Positions 1 through 7,400 of a stretch of 7,610 nucleotides of DNA are shown in pieces (within the stretch, counting starts at the first letter, position 1; each line of letters starts with the position of its first letter). A program made the position numbers and the translations under genes. This DNA is from Clostridia bacterium (lineage in GTDB: Bacteria; Bacillota; Clostridia; Oscillospirales; CAG-272). A model generated the notes under the pieces. The model did not search any database and was not told where the DNA came from. It saw nothing but the letters and a program-made list of their open reading frames with translations. The stretch is taken from NCBI GenBank assembly GCA_017395885.1, contig JAFQNM010000147.1, positions 1 to 7,610 of the forward strand, given 5' to 3'.

Positions 1-1
1 A

Positions 2-1309
2 CCCAACAGCTACGATAGCCTGAAAAAGCACCTGAGGGAAAAAGGCTTCACCGATGAGGAAATGGTGGCAGGCTACCTGTGCCAAAGAAGCCGCAAAAAC
101 GAAAGCAATACGTATGATTGCTTCAGGGGAAGGGTAATGTTCCCAATAATAGACGTGGCGGGTAACGTGGTTGCCTTTGGCGGCAGAGTTCTGGATGATT
201 CTCAGCCAAAATATCTTAACTCCTCTGACACCCCTGCGTTTAAAAAATCGAGAAACCTTTTTGCATTGAATTATGCAAAAAAATCAGAGGAGGATTTCTT
301 TATCCTTTGCGAGGGATATATGGACGTTATCGCCCTCCATGCCGCGGGATTCACCAATGCGGTGGCAACTCTTGGAACGGCAATAACCCCCGAGCAGGCA
401 AGGATAATGAAAAAGTATACTGATAAGGTTGTGATCTGCTACGATAGCGATGAGGCGGGCCAAAAGGCGGCCGATAAAGCAATGAGGCTTCTTTCAGAGG
501 TGGATATTGCTGTTCGCGTCATCCGTATTCCGGGAGCAAAGGACCCGGATGAGTTTATAAAATCTCACAGCAGCAGAGAGATAGGCGCCGTGAGATTCAG
601 AGAGGTAATAGAAAGCTCAAAAACTCCGTTTGATTATAAAATATTTCAAACGCTCTCCAAATACGATATTTCCGATGCGGATTCAAAGGTCAGAGCCGCA
701 AAAGAGCTGTGCTACGCCATTGCCGATATCCGCTCAAAGGTAGAGCAGGATATATATATACAAAAGGCGGCAAGGGCTCTTGAGGTCGATCCTTCGGGAA
801 TCGCAGCCGACGTTCGGGGAATAGTAAGGAGCAGAGCTGCTGCTCAGAAAAAGAAGAACAGGGAGGAGCTCATCCGAAATACGTCCCGTCTCGGAGATAG
901 GGTGGACCCCGATTTTGCAAAGGAAAAGCGCTCAGGCGTTCTGGAGGCAGCCGTTCTCGGCCTGATGCTATACAGACCCGAGTATATAAAAACAGATGCA
1001 GAAAAGAATCTTCTGTGCGCGGAGGATTTTTATTCCGAGCTGAATCGCAGGATCTATATAAAGATCCGTGAATGCTATGATAGCGGAGGCTTTGACTTTG
1101 GCATGCTCTCAGGCTTCTTCTCCCAGGAGGAGATATCCAAGGCAACGGAGATGGTATCAAAGCGAAAAATGCTCTCAAACAACAGCCAGCAGGCCTTTGA
1201 GGAGGCGGCTGCAGCTTTGAGAGATGAGGCAGAGCGTATCCGCGCCAAAAACAGCGGAGACGATATTGACTCTGTCATAGCAAGGCGAAGAGGCCAGATC
1301 AAAAAATGA
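2..1309 (+). CDS. dnaG: DNA primase, C-terminal part (5' end outside window)
   Basis: DnaG makes the RNA primers for lagging-strand and origin replication at the fork, where it works with the replicative helicase DnaB/DnaC. The frame is open from base 2, so the gene is cut by the window edge; 435 residues are visible. By comparison with the family, about 160 residues are missing (the CHC2 zinc finger and the start of the polymerase core). Seen directly: the basic core segment around FRGRVMFPI (about nt 122-150), the TOPRIM motif EGYMDVI (nt 311-331) with its catalytic Glu, and the second TOPRIM acidic motif YDSDEAG (nt 440-460). The last 150 or so residues are helical and charged, as expected for the helicase-interaction domain, and end RRRGQIKK. 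The stop lies 29 nt before rpoD with no terminator between them, so the two are probably co-transcribed. The ATG at nt 62 is internal, not the start. Confidence 0.97.
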   Translation, partial: PNSYDSLKKHLREKGFTDEEMVAGYLCQRSRKNESNTYDCFRGRVMFPIIDVAGNVVAFGGRVLDDSQPKYLNSSDTPAFKKSRNLFALNYAKKSEEDFFILCEGYMDVIALHAAGFTNAVATLGTAITPEQARIMKKYTDKVVICYDSDEAGQKAADKAMRLLSEVDIAVRVIRIPGAKDPDEFIKSHSSREIGAVRFREVIESSKTPFDYKIFQTLSKYDISDADSKVRAAKELCYAIADIRSKVEQDIYIQKAARALEVDPSGIAADVRGIVRSRAAAQKKKNREELIRNTSRLGDRVDPDFAKEKRSGVLEAAVLGLMLYRPEYIKTDAEKNLLCAEDFYSELNRRIYIKIRECYDSGGFDFGMLSGFFSQEEISKATEMVSKRKMLSNNSQQAFEEAAAALRDEAERIRAKNSGDDIDSVIARRRGQIKK

Positions 1310-1338
1310 AAAATAAAGAGAAAGGATCTTTTTAAAAT

Positions 1339-2439
1339 ATGGAACAGGAAAAGAAACAGTTTGATATCAAGGCGCTTATCGAAAAGGGTAAGGCCAAGGG
1401 CTCCCTTTCCAATGCAGATATCATGGAGGCACTGGAGTTCGCAGATTTCGATATCGACCAGATCGAAAGAGTGTATGATCAGCTCGAGGCGAACGGCATC
1501 GAGGTGACCACCTATGAGAACTCTGCAGAGATCGAGGAGATCGAAAGCGAGGTAGGCCAGCTTGAGAGCGCCGAGGATATGGAGAAGGTGCTCCAGCAGG
1601 AGGGTCTTGTAATTGATGACCCTGTCAGAATGTACCTGAAGGAGATCGGAAAGGTAGCACTTCTTGATGCAGATAAGGAGCTTGAGATCGCCGAAAGAAT
1701 GTCCAACGGAGATGAGGCTGCAAAGCAGATGCTCATAGAGGCAAACCTCCGTCTTGTTGTAAGTATAGCAAAGAGATACGTGGGAAAGGGAATGTTCTTC
1801 CTTGACCTTATCCAGGAGGGTAACCTGGGTCTTATGAAGGCCGTTGAGAAGTTTGACTATACAAAGGGCTATAAGTTCTCAACCTATGCAACCTGGTGGA
1901 TCCGTCAGGCGATTACCAGAGCTATTGCCGACCAGGCAAGAACAATCAGAATACCCGTTCATATGGTGGAGACCATACATAAGGTTTCCCGCTATCAGAG
2001 ACAGCTTCTTCAGGAGCTTGGCCATGAGGCAACTCCCGATGAGGTTGCAGAAAAGATCGGAATGTCTCCCGAGAAGGTCCGTGAGATCATGAAGATAGCT
2101 CAGGACCCTGTTTCTCTCGAAACACCTATCGGTGAGGAGGAGGACTCCCACCTTGGAGACTTTATTCCGGATGACGATTCTCCCGCTCCTCAGGATGCTG
2201 CATCCTATGCAATGCTCCGTGAGCAGATCAGAGAGGTGCTCAACACACTCACCCCCAGAGAAAATCAGGTGCTAAAGCTCAGATACGGACTTGAGGATGG
2301 CAGAACACATACTCTCGAGGAGGTTGGAAAGAAGTTCAACATCACAAGAGAGCGTATTCGTCAGATTGAGGCAAAGGCTCTCAGAAAGCTTCGCCACCCC
2401 AGCAGATCCAAGCGTCTTAAGGATTTTCTTGATTCCTGA
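1339..2439 (+). CDS. rpoD: RNA polymerase primary sigma factor (sigma-A/sigma-70)
   Basis: The housekeeping sigma factor directs core RNA polymerase to TTGACA/TATAAT promoters. The 366-residue length is typical of Gram-positive SigA, which lacks the long non-conserved insert of proteobacterial RpoD. Visible domains: region 1.1 (about residues 7-58); an acidic linker; region 1.2 at [16 protein letters not shown] (94-109); regions 2.1-2.4 (about 134-205), including the [12 protein letters not shown] and [13 protein letters not shown] signatures that melt and read the -10 element; region 3 (about 206-285); and region 4 (about 300-360) with the helix-turn-helix [20 protein letters not shown] that reads the -35. 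An in-frame TAA just upstream (1333-1335) makes ATG 1339 the first possible start. The ribosome site is AAAGGA at 1321-1326, with a rather long 12-nt spacer. It follows dnaG at 29 nt, the common Firmicute order. Confidence 0.98.
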   Translation: MEQEKKQFDIKALIEKGKAKGSLSNADIMEALEFADFDIDQIERVYDQLEANGIEVTTYENSAEIEEIESEVGQLESAEDMEKVLQQEGLVIDDPVRMYLKEIGKVALLDADKELEIAERMSNGDEAAKQMLIEANLRLVVSIAKRYVGKGMFFLDLIQEGNLGLMKAVEKFDYTKGYKFSTYATWWIRQAITRAIADQARTIRIPVHMVETIHKVSRYQRQLLQELGHEATPDEVAEKIGMSPEKVREIMKIAQDPVSLETPIGEEEDSHLGDFIPDDDSPAPQDAASYAMLREQIREVLNTLTPRENQVLKLRYGLEDGRTHTLEEVGKKFNITRERIRQIEAKALRKLRHPSRSKRLKDFLDS

Positions 2440-2574
2440 TAAGCTGTATACCCGGTGTCGGGAAATGATGAAAATGTTAATTTTTTGATATGAGTACTGC
2501 TAAACAAAAAATAAGATTTTTGTGGTCTTTGACCGAATTTTCTCCATAAGATACAAAAAGCATGGAGCTTAATG

Positions 2575-2620
2575 TGTGATTTACACAATTAAAATCACAT
2601 TTGAAGCAAAAGGTGTAAAT
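2575..2620. repeat. Overlapping inverted repeats upstream of the lipoprotein promoter
   Basis: The segment TGTGATTT (2575-2582) is perfectly complementary to AAATCACA (2592-2599) across a 9-nt loop. The overlapping segment ATTTACAC (2579-2586) is perfectly complementary to GTGTAAAT (2613-2620). The two pairings share bases 2579-2582 and so exclude each other as RNA or cruciform structures. No T-run follows, so this is not an ordinary terminator. The repeats lie about 40-85 nt upstream of the -35 box, outside the predicted lipoprotein transcript. They could be regulator binding sites or 3'-end structure of dnaG-rpoD mRNA. The repeats are seen directly; any function is inference. Confidence 0.45.
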
Positions 2621-2659
2621 TTGGGAAGGTCAAAGGAGCAGTGCAGCCGTAAATTTAAC

Positions 2660-2688
2660 TTGACATAAACTAAGGTTTGATGTAAAAT
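2660..2688 (+). promoter_or_regulatory. Sigma-A promoter of the lipoprotein gene
   Basis: A perfect -35 box TTGACA (2660-2665) is followed by a 17-nt spacer and the -10 box TAAAAT (2683-2688), one mismatch from TATAAT. Transcription should start near 2694-2696, within a tandem TTAATG TTAATG (2690-2701). This leaves a short leader of about 40 nt before the ATG at 2734. The strength of the match suggests high expression by the sigma factor encoded just upstream. Confidence 0.85.
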
Positions 2689-2719
2689 ATTAATGTTAAT
2701 GATGCGTAAATACGCTTTG

Positions 2720-2725
2720 AGGAGG
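2720..2725 (+). promoter_or_regulatory. Ribosome binding site of the lipoprotein gene
   Basis: A full AGGAGG sits 8 nt before the ATG at 2734, near-ideal spacing. It fixes this start and suggests efficient translation. Confidence 0.9.
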
Positions 2726-2733
2726 ACTCTCAA

Positions 2734-4542
2734 ATGAAAAAGAAGCTTGTGTGTATCCTGCTTTGTGCAGTAATGCTTTTCAGCGGTCTTATGAGCACAG
2801 GATGCTCGTTAACCACCGGTGATGCTACATCTTCGGATACATCAGGTACCAGTTCAACAGACTCTGCCCGTACCAGCATGACTCTCAGCCTTTGGGTGCC
2901 CGTTGAGGAGGGCACAACAGAGGAGGCTCTCTATCTCGTAGAGTCGGCGATTAATGTTGTAACACAGAAAGAGTTTGACACAGCCATTAAGCTTTACGGT
3001 ATTCCCGAGGACGAGTACGACGATCTCATGAAGGAAAGAATCGCCTTTATAGATAAGCGCGTTATCGAGGAAGAAGAGGCAGCAAAGAAGAAGAGACAGG
3101 AGCAGATCGCAGCAGCTCAGAAGGGTGAGACTATTGTTGAGGAAACAACAGAGTATGTCAACCCCAATATGGACGGCGATTACAGCCTTGTTGTAAGAGG
3201 AGCTGTCGGATATACCCCCGTTGAAAGAAACCAGCTTGATATTTTCCTTGTACGTGGCATGGATGACTACAATTACTATGCAGACAGCCTGTACGTAGAG
3301 AACCTTAGCGAAGAGCTCAACGGCTCCTCCAAGGTGCTCAAGAACTATATCTATACAGATTTCTTCACAGCAGTAACACGAAATGACGGTATTTTTGCTA
3401 TACCCAATAACCATGCAGTAGGCGAGTATACATACTTCCTTGTAAACAAGCGCATTGCAGAGTCTGAGTATCTTGATGCTACAAAGCTCATAAGCCTTTC
3501 CGCTTGTAACGAGGAGGGCTTCATAGATGCGATCGCACAGTATTACGAGGGCGTAACTCCCGTATACGGCAACTATATGCCCAACTACTACCAGTTCTGG
3601 AATGGCGACGGAGATATCAATAAGTTCTCCGTAATCACCAGCCGTGTAATGAGCGATACAACTATCGAGACCGTTAAGTTCGAGAACGTGTTTGCAAACC
3701 CCAACTTCACCACAAACTATGGCCTTTATAAGAGCTTCAAGGATAAGGGCTACGTAAGCACATCCGAAACAGTGCCTGATGAATTTGGCGTTGGATATAT
3801 CACCTGCACAGCAGACGAGATCAAGGAATATGCAGATGATTATGAGATCCACGTATTTGAGCAGCCTCTCGGCTACGCAAGCGATTATACTCAGGGCATG
3901 TTTGCAGTAAGCTCCTTCACAAAGAGCCTGCCTCGTTCTATGGAGATCATCACTCTCCTTAATACAAGCACAGAGCTCCGTACCATTCTTCAGTACGGTG
4001 TAGAGGGCACACACTGGAAGTATGATGAGGAGGATTCCGATATCATCGTTAAGCTCGATACCATTGTCAGCGATACAGATATCACATATAATATGAATCT
4101 GTTTGATACCGGTAACGTGTATATGACATATCCCACATATGGCGAAACACTTGACGAGTGGCAGACCTCCAAGGATCAGAACCTTGATTCTTATCTTCCC
4201 GCAACCTACTACTTCATGGCTAATAAGAACCTTGAAGGCGATGGACCCATTTATGTAAATGAGTTCAATAAGGATAAGTTCGAAACACTTGATAAGTATA
4301 GCGCAGAGATGTTTGCTAGAATCGAAGCAATGACCGCAGAAGAGTTTACCAGCTCCATTGAAACACTCAAGAATGAAGTAAATAAGCTTGCGGTATTTGA
4401 CCAGCTTGTATATACACCTACCGAAACTGATTCCTCCAAGGGTAAGACACCTGATCAGGGATGGGAGCCTGAGGGATCCCTCACCTATATCTGGCAGCAG
4501 TACCTTAAGGTTGTTCTCGGTGACGATTCCAGCGAAGGCTGA
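2734..4542 (+). CDS. Lipoprotein resembling an ABC-transporter substrate-binding protein
   Basis: This is a secreted, membrane-anchored protein of 602 residues. A signal peptide (MKKK, then a hydrophobic stretch at 5-20) ends in the lipobox STGC, with Cys24 as the lipidation site. A Ser/Thr/Asp-rich tether follows (25-48). The mature part opens with MTLSLWVP, a typical first strand of extracellular family-1 (sugar/oligosaccharide) binding proteins. The segment SMEIITLLNTSTELRTILQYGVEG (402-425) resembles the late hinge region of LplA-like binding proteins. Trp, Tyr and Phe residues are frequent (YYQFW at 285-289), as expected for carbohydrate binding. Residues 100-130 form a highly charged, probably helical stretch rich in Glu, Lys and Ala inside the N-terminal half, which is unusual. 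The gene has its own promoter and terminator, so it is monocistronic; no permease or ATPase gene is visible. The lipoprotein call is firm; the transporter role and any sugar ligand are inferred from family resemblance. Confidence 0.82.
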   Translation: MKKKLVCILLCAVMLFSGLMSTGCSLTTGDATSSDTSGTSSTDSARTSMTLSLWVPVEEGTTEEALYLVESAINVVTQKEFDTAIKLYGIPEDEYDDLMKERIAFIDKRVIEEEEAAKKKRQEQIAAAQKGETIVEETTEYVNPNMDGDYSLVVRGAVGYTPVERNQLDIFLVRGMDDYNYYADSLYVENLSEELNGSSKVLKNYIYTDFFTAVTRNDGIFAIPNNHAVGEYTYFLVNKRIAESEYLDATKLISLSACNEEGFIDAIAQYYEGVTPVYGNYMPNYYQFWNGDGDINKFSVITSRVMSDTTIETVKFENVFANPNFTTNYGLYKSFKDKGYVSTSETVPDEFGVGYITCTADEIKEYADDYEIHVFEQPLGYASDYTQGMFAVSSFTKSLPRSMEIITLLNTSTELRTILQYGVEGTHWKYDEEDSDIIVKLDTIVSDTDITYNMNLFDTGNVYMTYPTYGETLDEWQTSKDQNLDSYLPATYYFMANKNLEGDGPIYVNEFNKDKFETLDKYSAEMFARIEAMTAEEFTSSIETLKNEVNKLAVFDQLVYTPTETDSSKGKTPDQGWEPEGSLTYIWQQYLKVVLGDDSSEG

Positions 4543-4556
4543 TTTGATTGATCAAT

Positions 4557-4590
4557 AAAAAACCGTTGCGATTATCGCAACGGTTTTTTT
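4557..4590. terminator. Strong rho-independent terminator, probably bidirectional
   Basis: A perfect 9-bp stem CCGTTGCGA/TCGCAACGG (4563-4571 with 4575-4583) has a 3-nt TTA loop. Six A residues (4557-4562) precede it and seven T residues (4584-4590) follow. It begins 14 nt after the lipoprotein stop. The A-tract becomes a U-tract on the opposite strand, so the same hairpin could also stop transcription coming from the convergent gene. Confidence 0.95.
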
Positions 4591-4724
4591 GTAGCTTGCA
4601 GCTCCAAGCTCCGATTTGACAGGAAGCTTTAATTTATATTAACCGTAGGTGCGGATATGGAATCAGCCATTACAAGTTATCCTGCCCGATAAAGAGAAAT
4701 ATGAAAATTATTGAGTTTGACCAC
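4591..4724. other. Intergenic spacer between two terminators, no gene seen
   Basis: This 134-nt stretch separates the terminators of the two convergent genes. It contains a 6-bp hairpin AGCTTG/CAAGCT (4593-4598 with 4605-4610) without a T-run. A lone TTGACA (4616-4621) has no properly spaced -10. Only trivially short reading frames are present. I see nothing functional in it. Confidence 0.5.
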
Positions 4725-4756
4725 AAAAAAGAGAGATGCGGGGTGCATCTCTCTTT
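4725..4756 (-). terminator. Rho-independent terminator of the fusion gene
   Basis: Read on the minus strand, AAAGAGAGATGC pairs perfectly over 12 bp with GCATCTCTCTTT (4745-4756 with 4728-4739) around a 5-nt loop. The T-tract on the minus strand corresponds to plus-strand A4725-4730. It begins 5 nt beyond the stop codon of the isomerase-acyl-CoA synthetase gene, so that gene ends its transcript. Confidence 0.93.
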
Positions 4757-4761
4757 CATCG

Positions 4762-7293
4762 TTATGCGGTGACTATTTTGCTTGCGTCGGTAAGATCAAG
4801 GAGCTTAACGGCATCCTCACGCATTTTATACTTAAGGATCTTTCCGGCAGCATTCATGGGGAAGGAGTCAACAAAAGCAACGTAGCGTGGAACCTTGTGC
4901 TTTGCCATATGATCGAGAACGTATTTCTTGATCTCCTCCTCGGTGGAGGTCTCTCCCTCCTTGAGGATAACGCAGGCCATGATCTCCTCGCCGTATGCTT
5001 TATCGGGCACGCCGATAACTTGAACGTCAGATACCTTGGGATGAGTATAGATAAAGTCCTCAATCTCCTTGGGGTAAATGTTTTCTCCGCCGCGGATGAT
5101 CATATCCTTGATTCGGCCTGTAACCTTGTAGTTTCCGTCGGGAAGCCTGCGGCAAAGGTCTCCGGTGTGGAGCCATCCGTCCTTGTCGATAGCCGCTGCC
5201 GTGGCCTCAGGCATTTTGTAGTATCCCTTCATAATGTTGTAGCCGCGTGCAACGAACTCTCCGTCGCAGTTGTCGGGCAGATCCTCACCTGTCTCAGGGT
5301 CAACGATCTTGCATTCAACGCCGAAAATGGGGGAGCCAACAGTATTGACTCTTGTTTCGATTGTATCTGTAGTTTTGGACATAGTAGTAGCGGGAGAAGC
5401 TTCTGTCTGACCGTAAGTGATGCAGATATCTCTCATGTTCATTTCGTTGATAACCTGCTCCATGACCTTAACAGGGCAGGGACTTCCGGCCATAATGCCT
5501 GTTCTCATGTTTGAGAAATCGGTTGTCTTGAAATCGGGATGAGAGAGCATTGCAATAAACATAGTGGGAACGCCGTGGAAGGCGGTTATCTTTTCCTTTG
5601 TGATGCAGGACAGGCCCTTTGAAGGTGAGAAGGCGGGAATGGGGCTCATTGTAACGCCGTGGGTAATGGAGGCGGTCATAGCCAGAACCATTCCGAAGCA
5701 ATGGAACATAGGCACCTGGATCATCATGCGGTCTGCTGTGGAGAGGTCCATGCAGTCTCCGATAGCCTTGCCGTTGTTAACAACGTTGTAGTGTGTCAGC
5801 ATAACGCCCTTGGGAAATCCTGTTGTGCCGGAGGTGTATTGCATATTGCAAACATCGTGCTTGTCGATCATAGCGCAGCGGCGGTAGACCTCCTCAACGG
5901 GAACAGACTCACCGGCCTTGAGCGTTTCCTCCCAGTTCCAGCATCCGGGCTGAGTAGATTCGCAGGTAATGATATTTCTGAGGAAGGGAAGCTTTTTGAA
6001 ATGGAGGGGATGGCCCTTCTTTGCGTCCTTCAGATCGGGAAGCAGATCGTTGATTATTTTAACGTAGTCAGAATCCTTGTAGCAGTCGCACATAACGAGG
6101 GTGTGAGTGTCAGACTGGCGGAGCAGATATTCAAGCTCGTGGATCTTGTAAGCTGTGTTAACGGTTACGAGAACTGCTCCGATCTTAACTGTTGCCCAGA
6201 AGGTGATATACCAGGCGGGGATATTCGTAGCCCAGATAGCAACGTGGTCGCCGGGCTTAACGCCGAGTGCGATGAGAGAGCGTGCAAAGCTGTCAACGTC
6301 ATCGCGGAATTCGGGGTACGTGCGTGTGTAGTCAAGGGTAGTGTAGCGGAAGGCGTACTGATCGGGGAATTCCTCGCAAACACGGTCGAGGATCTGGGGG
6401 AATGTGTAATCAATGAGAGTTTCCTTGGGCCAGATATACTGCCCCTTGCCGTCGTTAGATGTCTGGAGCCTGCCGGTAGACTTGGAGACGCCGGTGAACT
6501 GACTCATATAGTTAACGAAGTGAGGAAAAACGATACCCGAGCTTTGGAGATCGGGCATATATTTTTTCAGCCACTCAAGGGAGACGTAGCCTTCGTAATT
6601 GATGGATCGGAGAGCTCTCATAAAATCCTCAATGGGCAGATCGCCCTCGCCCATCATTCTGTATTCAACGCTCTCCCCGTTCATAACGGAGTCCTTGATG
6701 TGGGTGTACTTGATGTAAGCGCCCAGGTTCTCAACGGTCTTTGCGGCAGACTCACCTGCAAAGCGGTAAGGATGGTGAACGTCCCAAAGAGCGGCAACGT
6801 TATCGCTGCCAACGGAGTTCAGAACGTCTGCGAGACGTGCTGTGTTTGTATAAACGCCGTTAGTTTCAACGAGCAGGGTAACACCTGCAGCTTCTGCAAA
6901 GGGTGCCAGGATCTTCAATGTATCAATAACGGCAGTATCGTCGAAATCGGTGGTGGGCTCGGCAGTAAGATCGCCAAGAATTCTGATATATGATGCACCA
7001 AGCTTTTCTGCAAGAGCAATGTATTCCTTCAGCTCTTCAACAGTTTCAGCTCTTTTGTCCTCAAAGCGGAGAGCACAGCCGGAGGAGAGGCAGGGTATCT
7101 CAAGATTCAGCTTTCTCAGCTTGGCGATGGTAGAGTCGATCTTGGCTGCGCTGAAGGGCTCAGCGTGAACTGAGAAGATGTTGTCGCCGAGGCCGCGGAG
7201 CTCAATGCCGGAGAAGCCGAAGTCCTTAGCCATTGCATAAATGTCAGACCATGAGAAGTCAGGGCAGCCGAGTGTGGAGAATGCGAGTTTCAT
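4762..7293 (-). CDS. Fusion: sugar-phosphate isomerase/epimerase-type TIM barrel plus acyl-CoA synthetase
   Basis: The predicted protein is cytoplasmic, 843 residues, with two enzyme modules. Residues 1-262 match the xylose isomerase-like/AP-endonuclease-2 TIM-barrel family. Probable metal ligands are E143 (LVETNG), D171 (LWDVHH), H198 (YTHIKD) and E240 (VSLEW), spaced as in tagatose-3-epimerase-type enzymes; H43 and H173/H174 are also present. A linker of about 25 residues leads to an ANL-superfamily acyl-CoA synthetase (about 287-838). Its motifs are the P-loop YTSGTTGFPKG (486-496), YGQTE (627-631), GWLHTGDL (706-713), the hinge region GRIKDMIIRGGENIYP (726-741) and the catalytic lysine K818 in NAAGK. 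It should form an acyl-AMP and then an acyl-CoA; the acid is unknown, and the overall look is of medium-chain/ACSF2-type ligases. ATG 7293 is chosen because AAAGG (7302-7306) lies 8 nt upstream and because the frame's earlier ATG (7440) lies inside the T-box leader. No ribosome site precedes internal M263, so separate translation of the second module looks unlikely. The upstream T-box should control the gene. Confidence 0.93.
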   Translation of the reverse strand: MKLAFSTLGCPDFSWSDIYAMAKDFGFSGIELRGLGDNIFSVHAEPFSAAKIDSTIAKLRKLNLEIPCLSSGCALRFEDKRAETVEELKEYIALAEKLGASYIRILGDLTAEPTTDFDDTAVIDTLKILAPFAEAAGVTLLVETNGVYTNTARLADVLNSVGSDNVAALWDVHHPYRFAGESAAKTVENLGAYIKYTHIKDSVMNGESVEYRMMGEGDLPIEDFMRALRSINYEGYVSLEWLKKYMPDLQSSGIVFPHFVNYMSQFTGVSKSTGRLQTSNDGKGQYIWPKETLIDYTFPQILDRVCEEFPDQYAFRYTTLDYTRTYPEFRDDVDSFARSLIALGVKPGDHVAIWATNIPAWYITFWATVKIGAVLVTVNTAYKIHELEYLLRQSDTHTLVMCDCYKDSDYVKIINDLLPDLKDAKKGHPLHFKKLPFLRNIITCESTQPGCWNWEETLKAGESVPVEEVYRRCAMIDKHDVCNMQYTSGTTGFPKGVMLTHYNVVNNGKAIGDCMDLSTADRMMIQVPMFHCFGMVLAMTASITHGVTMSPIPAFSPSKGLSCITKEKITAFHGVPTMFIAMLSHPDFKTTDFSNMRTGIMAGSPCPVKVMEQVINEMNMRDICITYGQTEASPATTMSKTTDTIETRVNTVGSPIFGVECKIVDPETGEDLPDNCDGEFVARGYNIMKGYYKMPEATAAAIDKDGWLHTGDLCRRLPDGNYKVTGRIKDMIIRGGENIYPKEIEDFIYTHPKVSDVQVIGVPDKAYGEEIMACVILKEGETSTEEEIKKYVLDHMAKHKVPRYVAFVDSFPMNAAGKILKYKMREDAVKLLDLTDASKIVTA

Positions 7294-7301
7294 AGTGTTT
7301 G

Positions 7302-7306
7302 CCTTT
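7302..7306 (-). promoter_or_regulatory. Ribosome binding site of the fusion gene
   Basis: The minus strand reads AAAGG within GAAAGGC, 8 nt upstream of the ATG at 7293. It lies downstream of the T-box terminator, so it is transcribed only on read-through. It decides the start at 7293 over the in-frame ATG at 7440. Confidence 0.8.
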
Positions 7307-7333
7307 CTTTTGTGGTATTTGCAGGAGAAAAAC

Positions 7334-7379
7334 AAAAAACGCCTTCGCTCCTGCAGAGAATTTGCAAGAGACGAAAGCG
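7334..7379 (-). terminator. Regulated intrinsic terminator of the T-box leader
   Basis: On the minus strand, the left arm 7379-7364 (CGCTTTCG...CTCTTGC) pairs with the right arm 7354-7340 (GCAGGAG...GAAGGCG). This gives about 15 pairs including two G-U pairs and one bulged U, with a 9-nt loop followed by six T (7339-7334). The left arm overlaps the 3' half of the antiterminator (CTTTCGTCTCTT), so only one structure can form, as expected for a T-box switch. Confidence 0.93.
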
Positions 7380-7385
7380 AAGCTT

Positions 7386-7400
7386 CCGCGGTACCACTCT
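7386..7400 (-). promoter_or_regulatory. T-box sequence and antiterminator bulge
   Basis: AGAGTGGTACCGCGG differs from the usual AGGGTGGNACCGCGN only at the third base. That change is matched by CTCT (7370-7367) on the other side of the antiterminator, so the helix is kept. The variable base of the TGGN bulge is T (7393), which predicts a tRNA discriminator base A. Confidence 0.93.

Noticed and set aside
2451..2462. CCCG-GTGT-CGGG hairpin just after rpoD as its terminator
   Set aside because: The stem is only 4 bp and no T-run follows; the nearest T-tract begins almost 20 nt later.
2575..2599. CRP/FNR-like site formed by TGTGA and TCACA
   Set aside because: The half-sites are 15 nt apart, whereas such sites need about 6 nt, so it was kept only as an inverted repeat.
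2854..4014. 386-codon open frame on the minus strand inside the lipoprotein gene
   Set aside because: It lies wholly antisense to a well-supported gene, its translation is rich in Cys, Ile, Leu and Val without recognisable motifs, and its gene-like length follows from the codon bias of the real gene.
4657..4692. 11-codon frame after a lone TTGACA (4616-4621) in the convergent spacer
   Set aside because: There is no -10 at suitable spacing and no ribosome site, and the frame is too short to support.
4711..5514. 267-codon open frame on the plus strand at the end of the fusion gene
   Set aside because: It starts in the terminator region of the opposite gene, has no ribosome site or family resemblance, and is antisense to the acyl-CoA synthetase C-terminal domain.
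5659..6993. 444-codon open frame on the plus strand inside the fusion gene
   Set aside because: It is opposite a gene with clear catalytic motifs. Its translation is low-complexity Val/Ala/Cys-rich and has no domain, which marks it as a shadow of the real frame.
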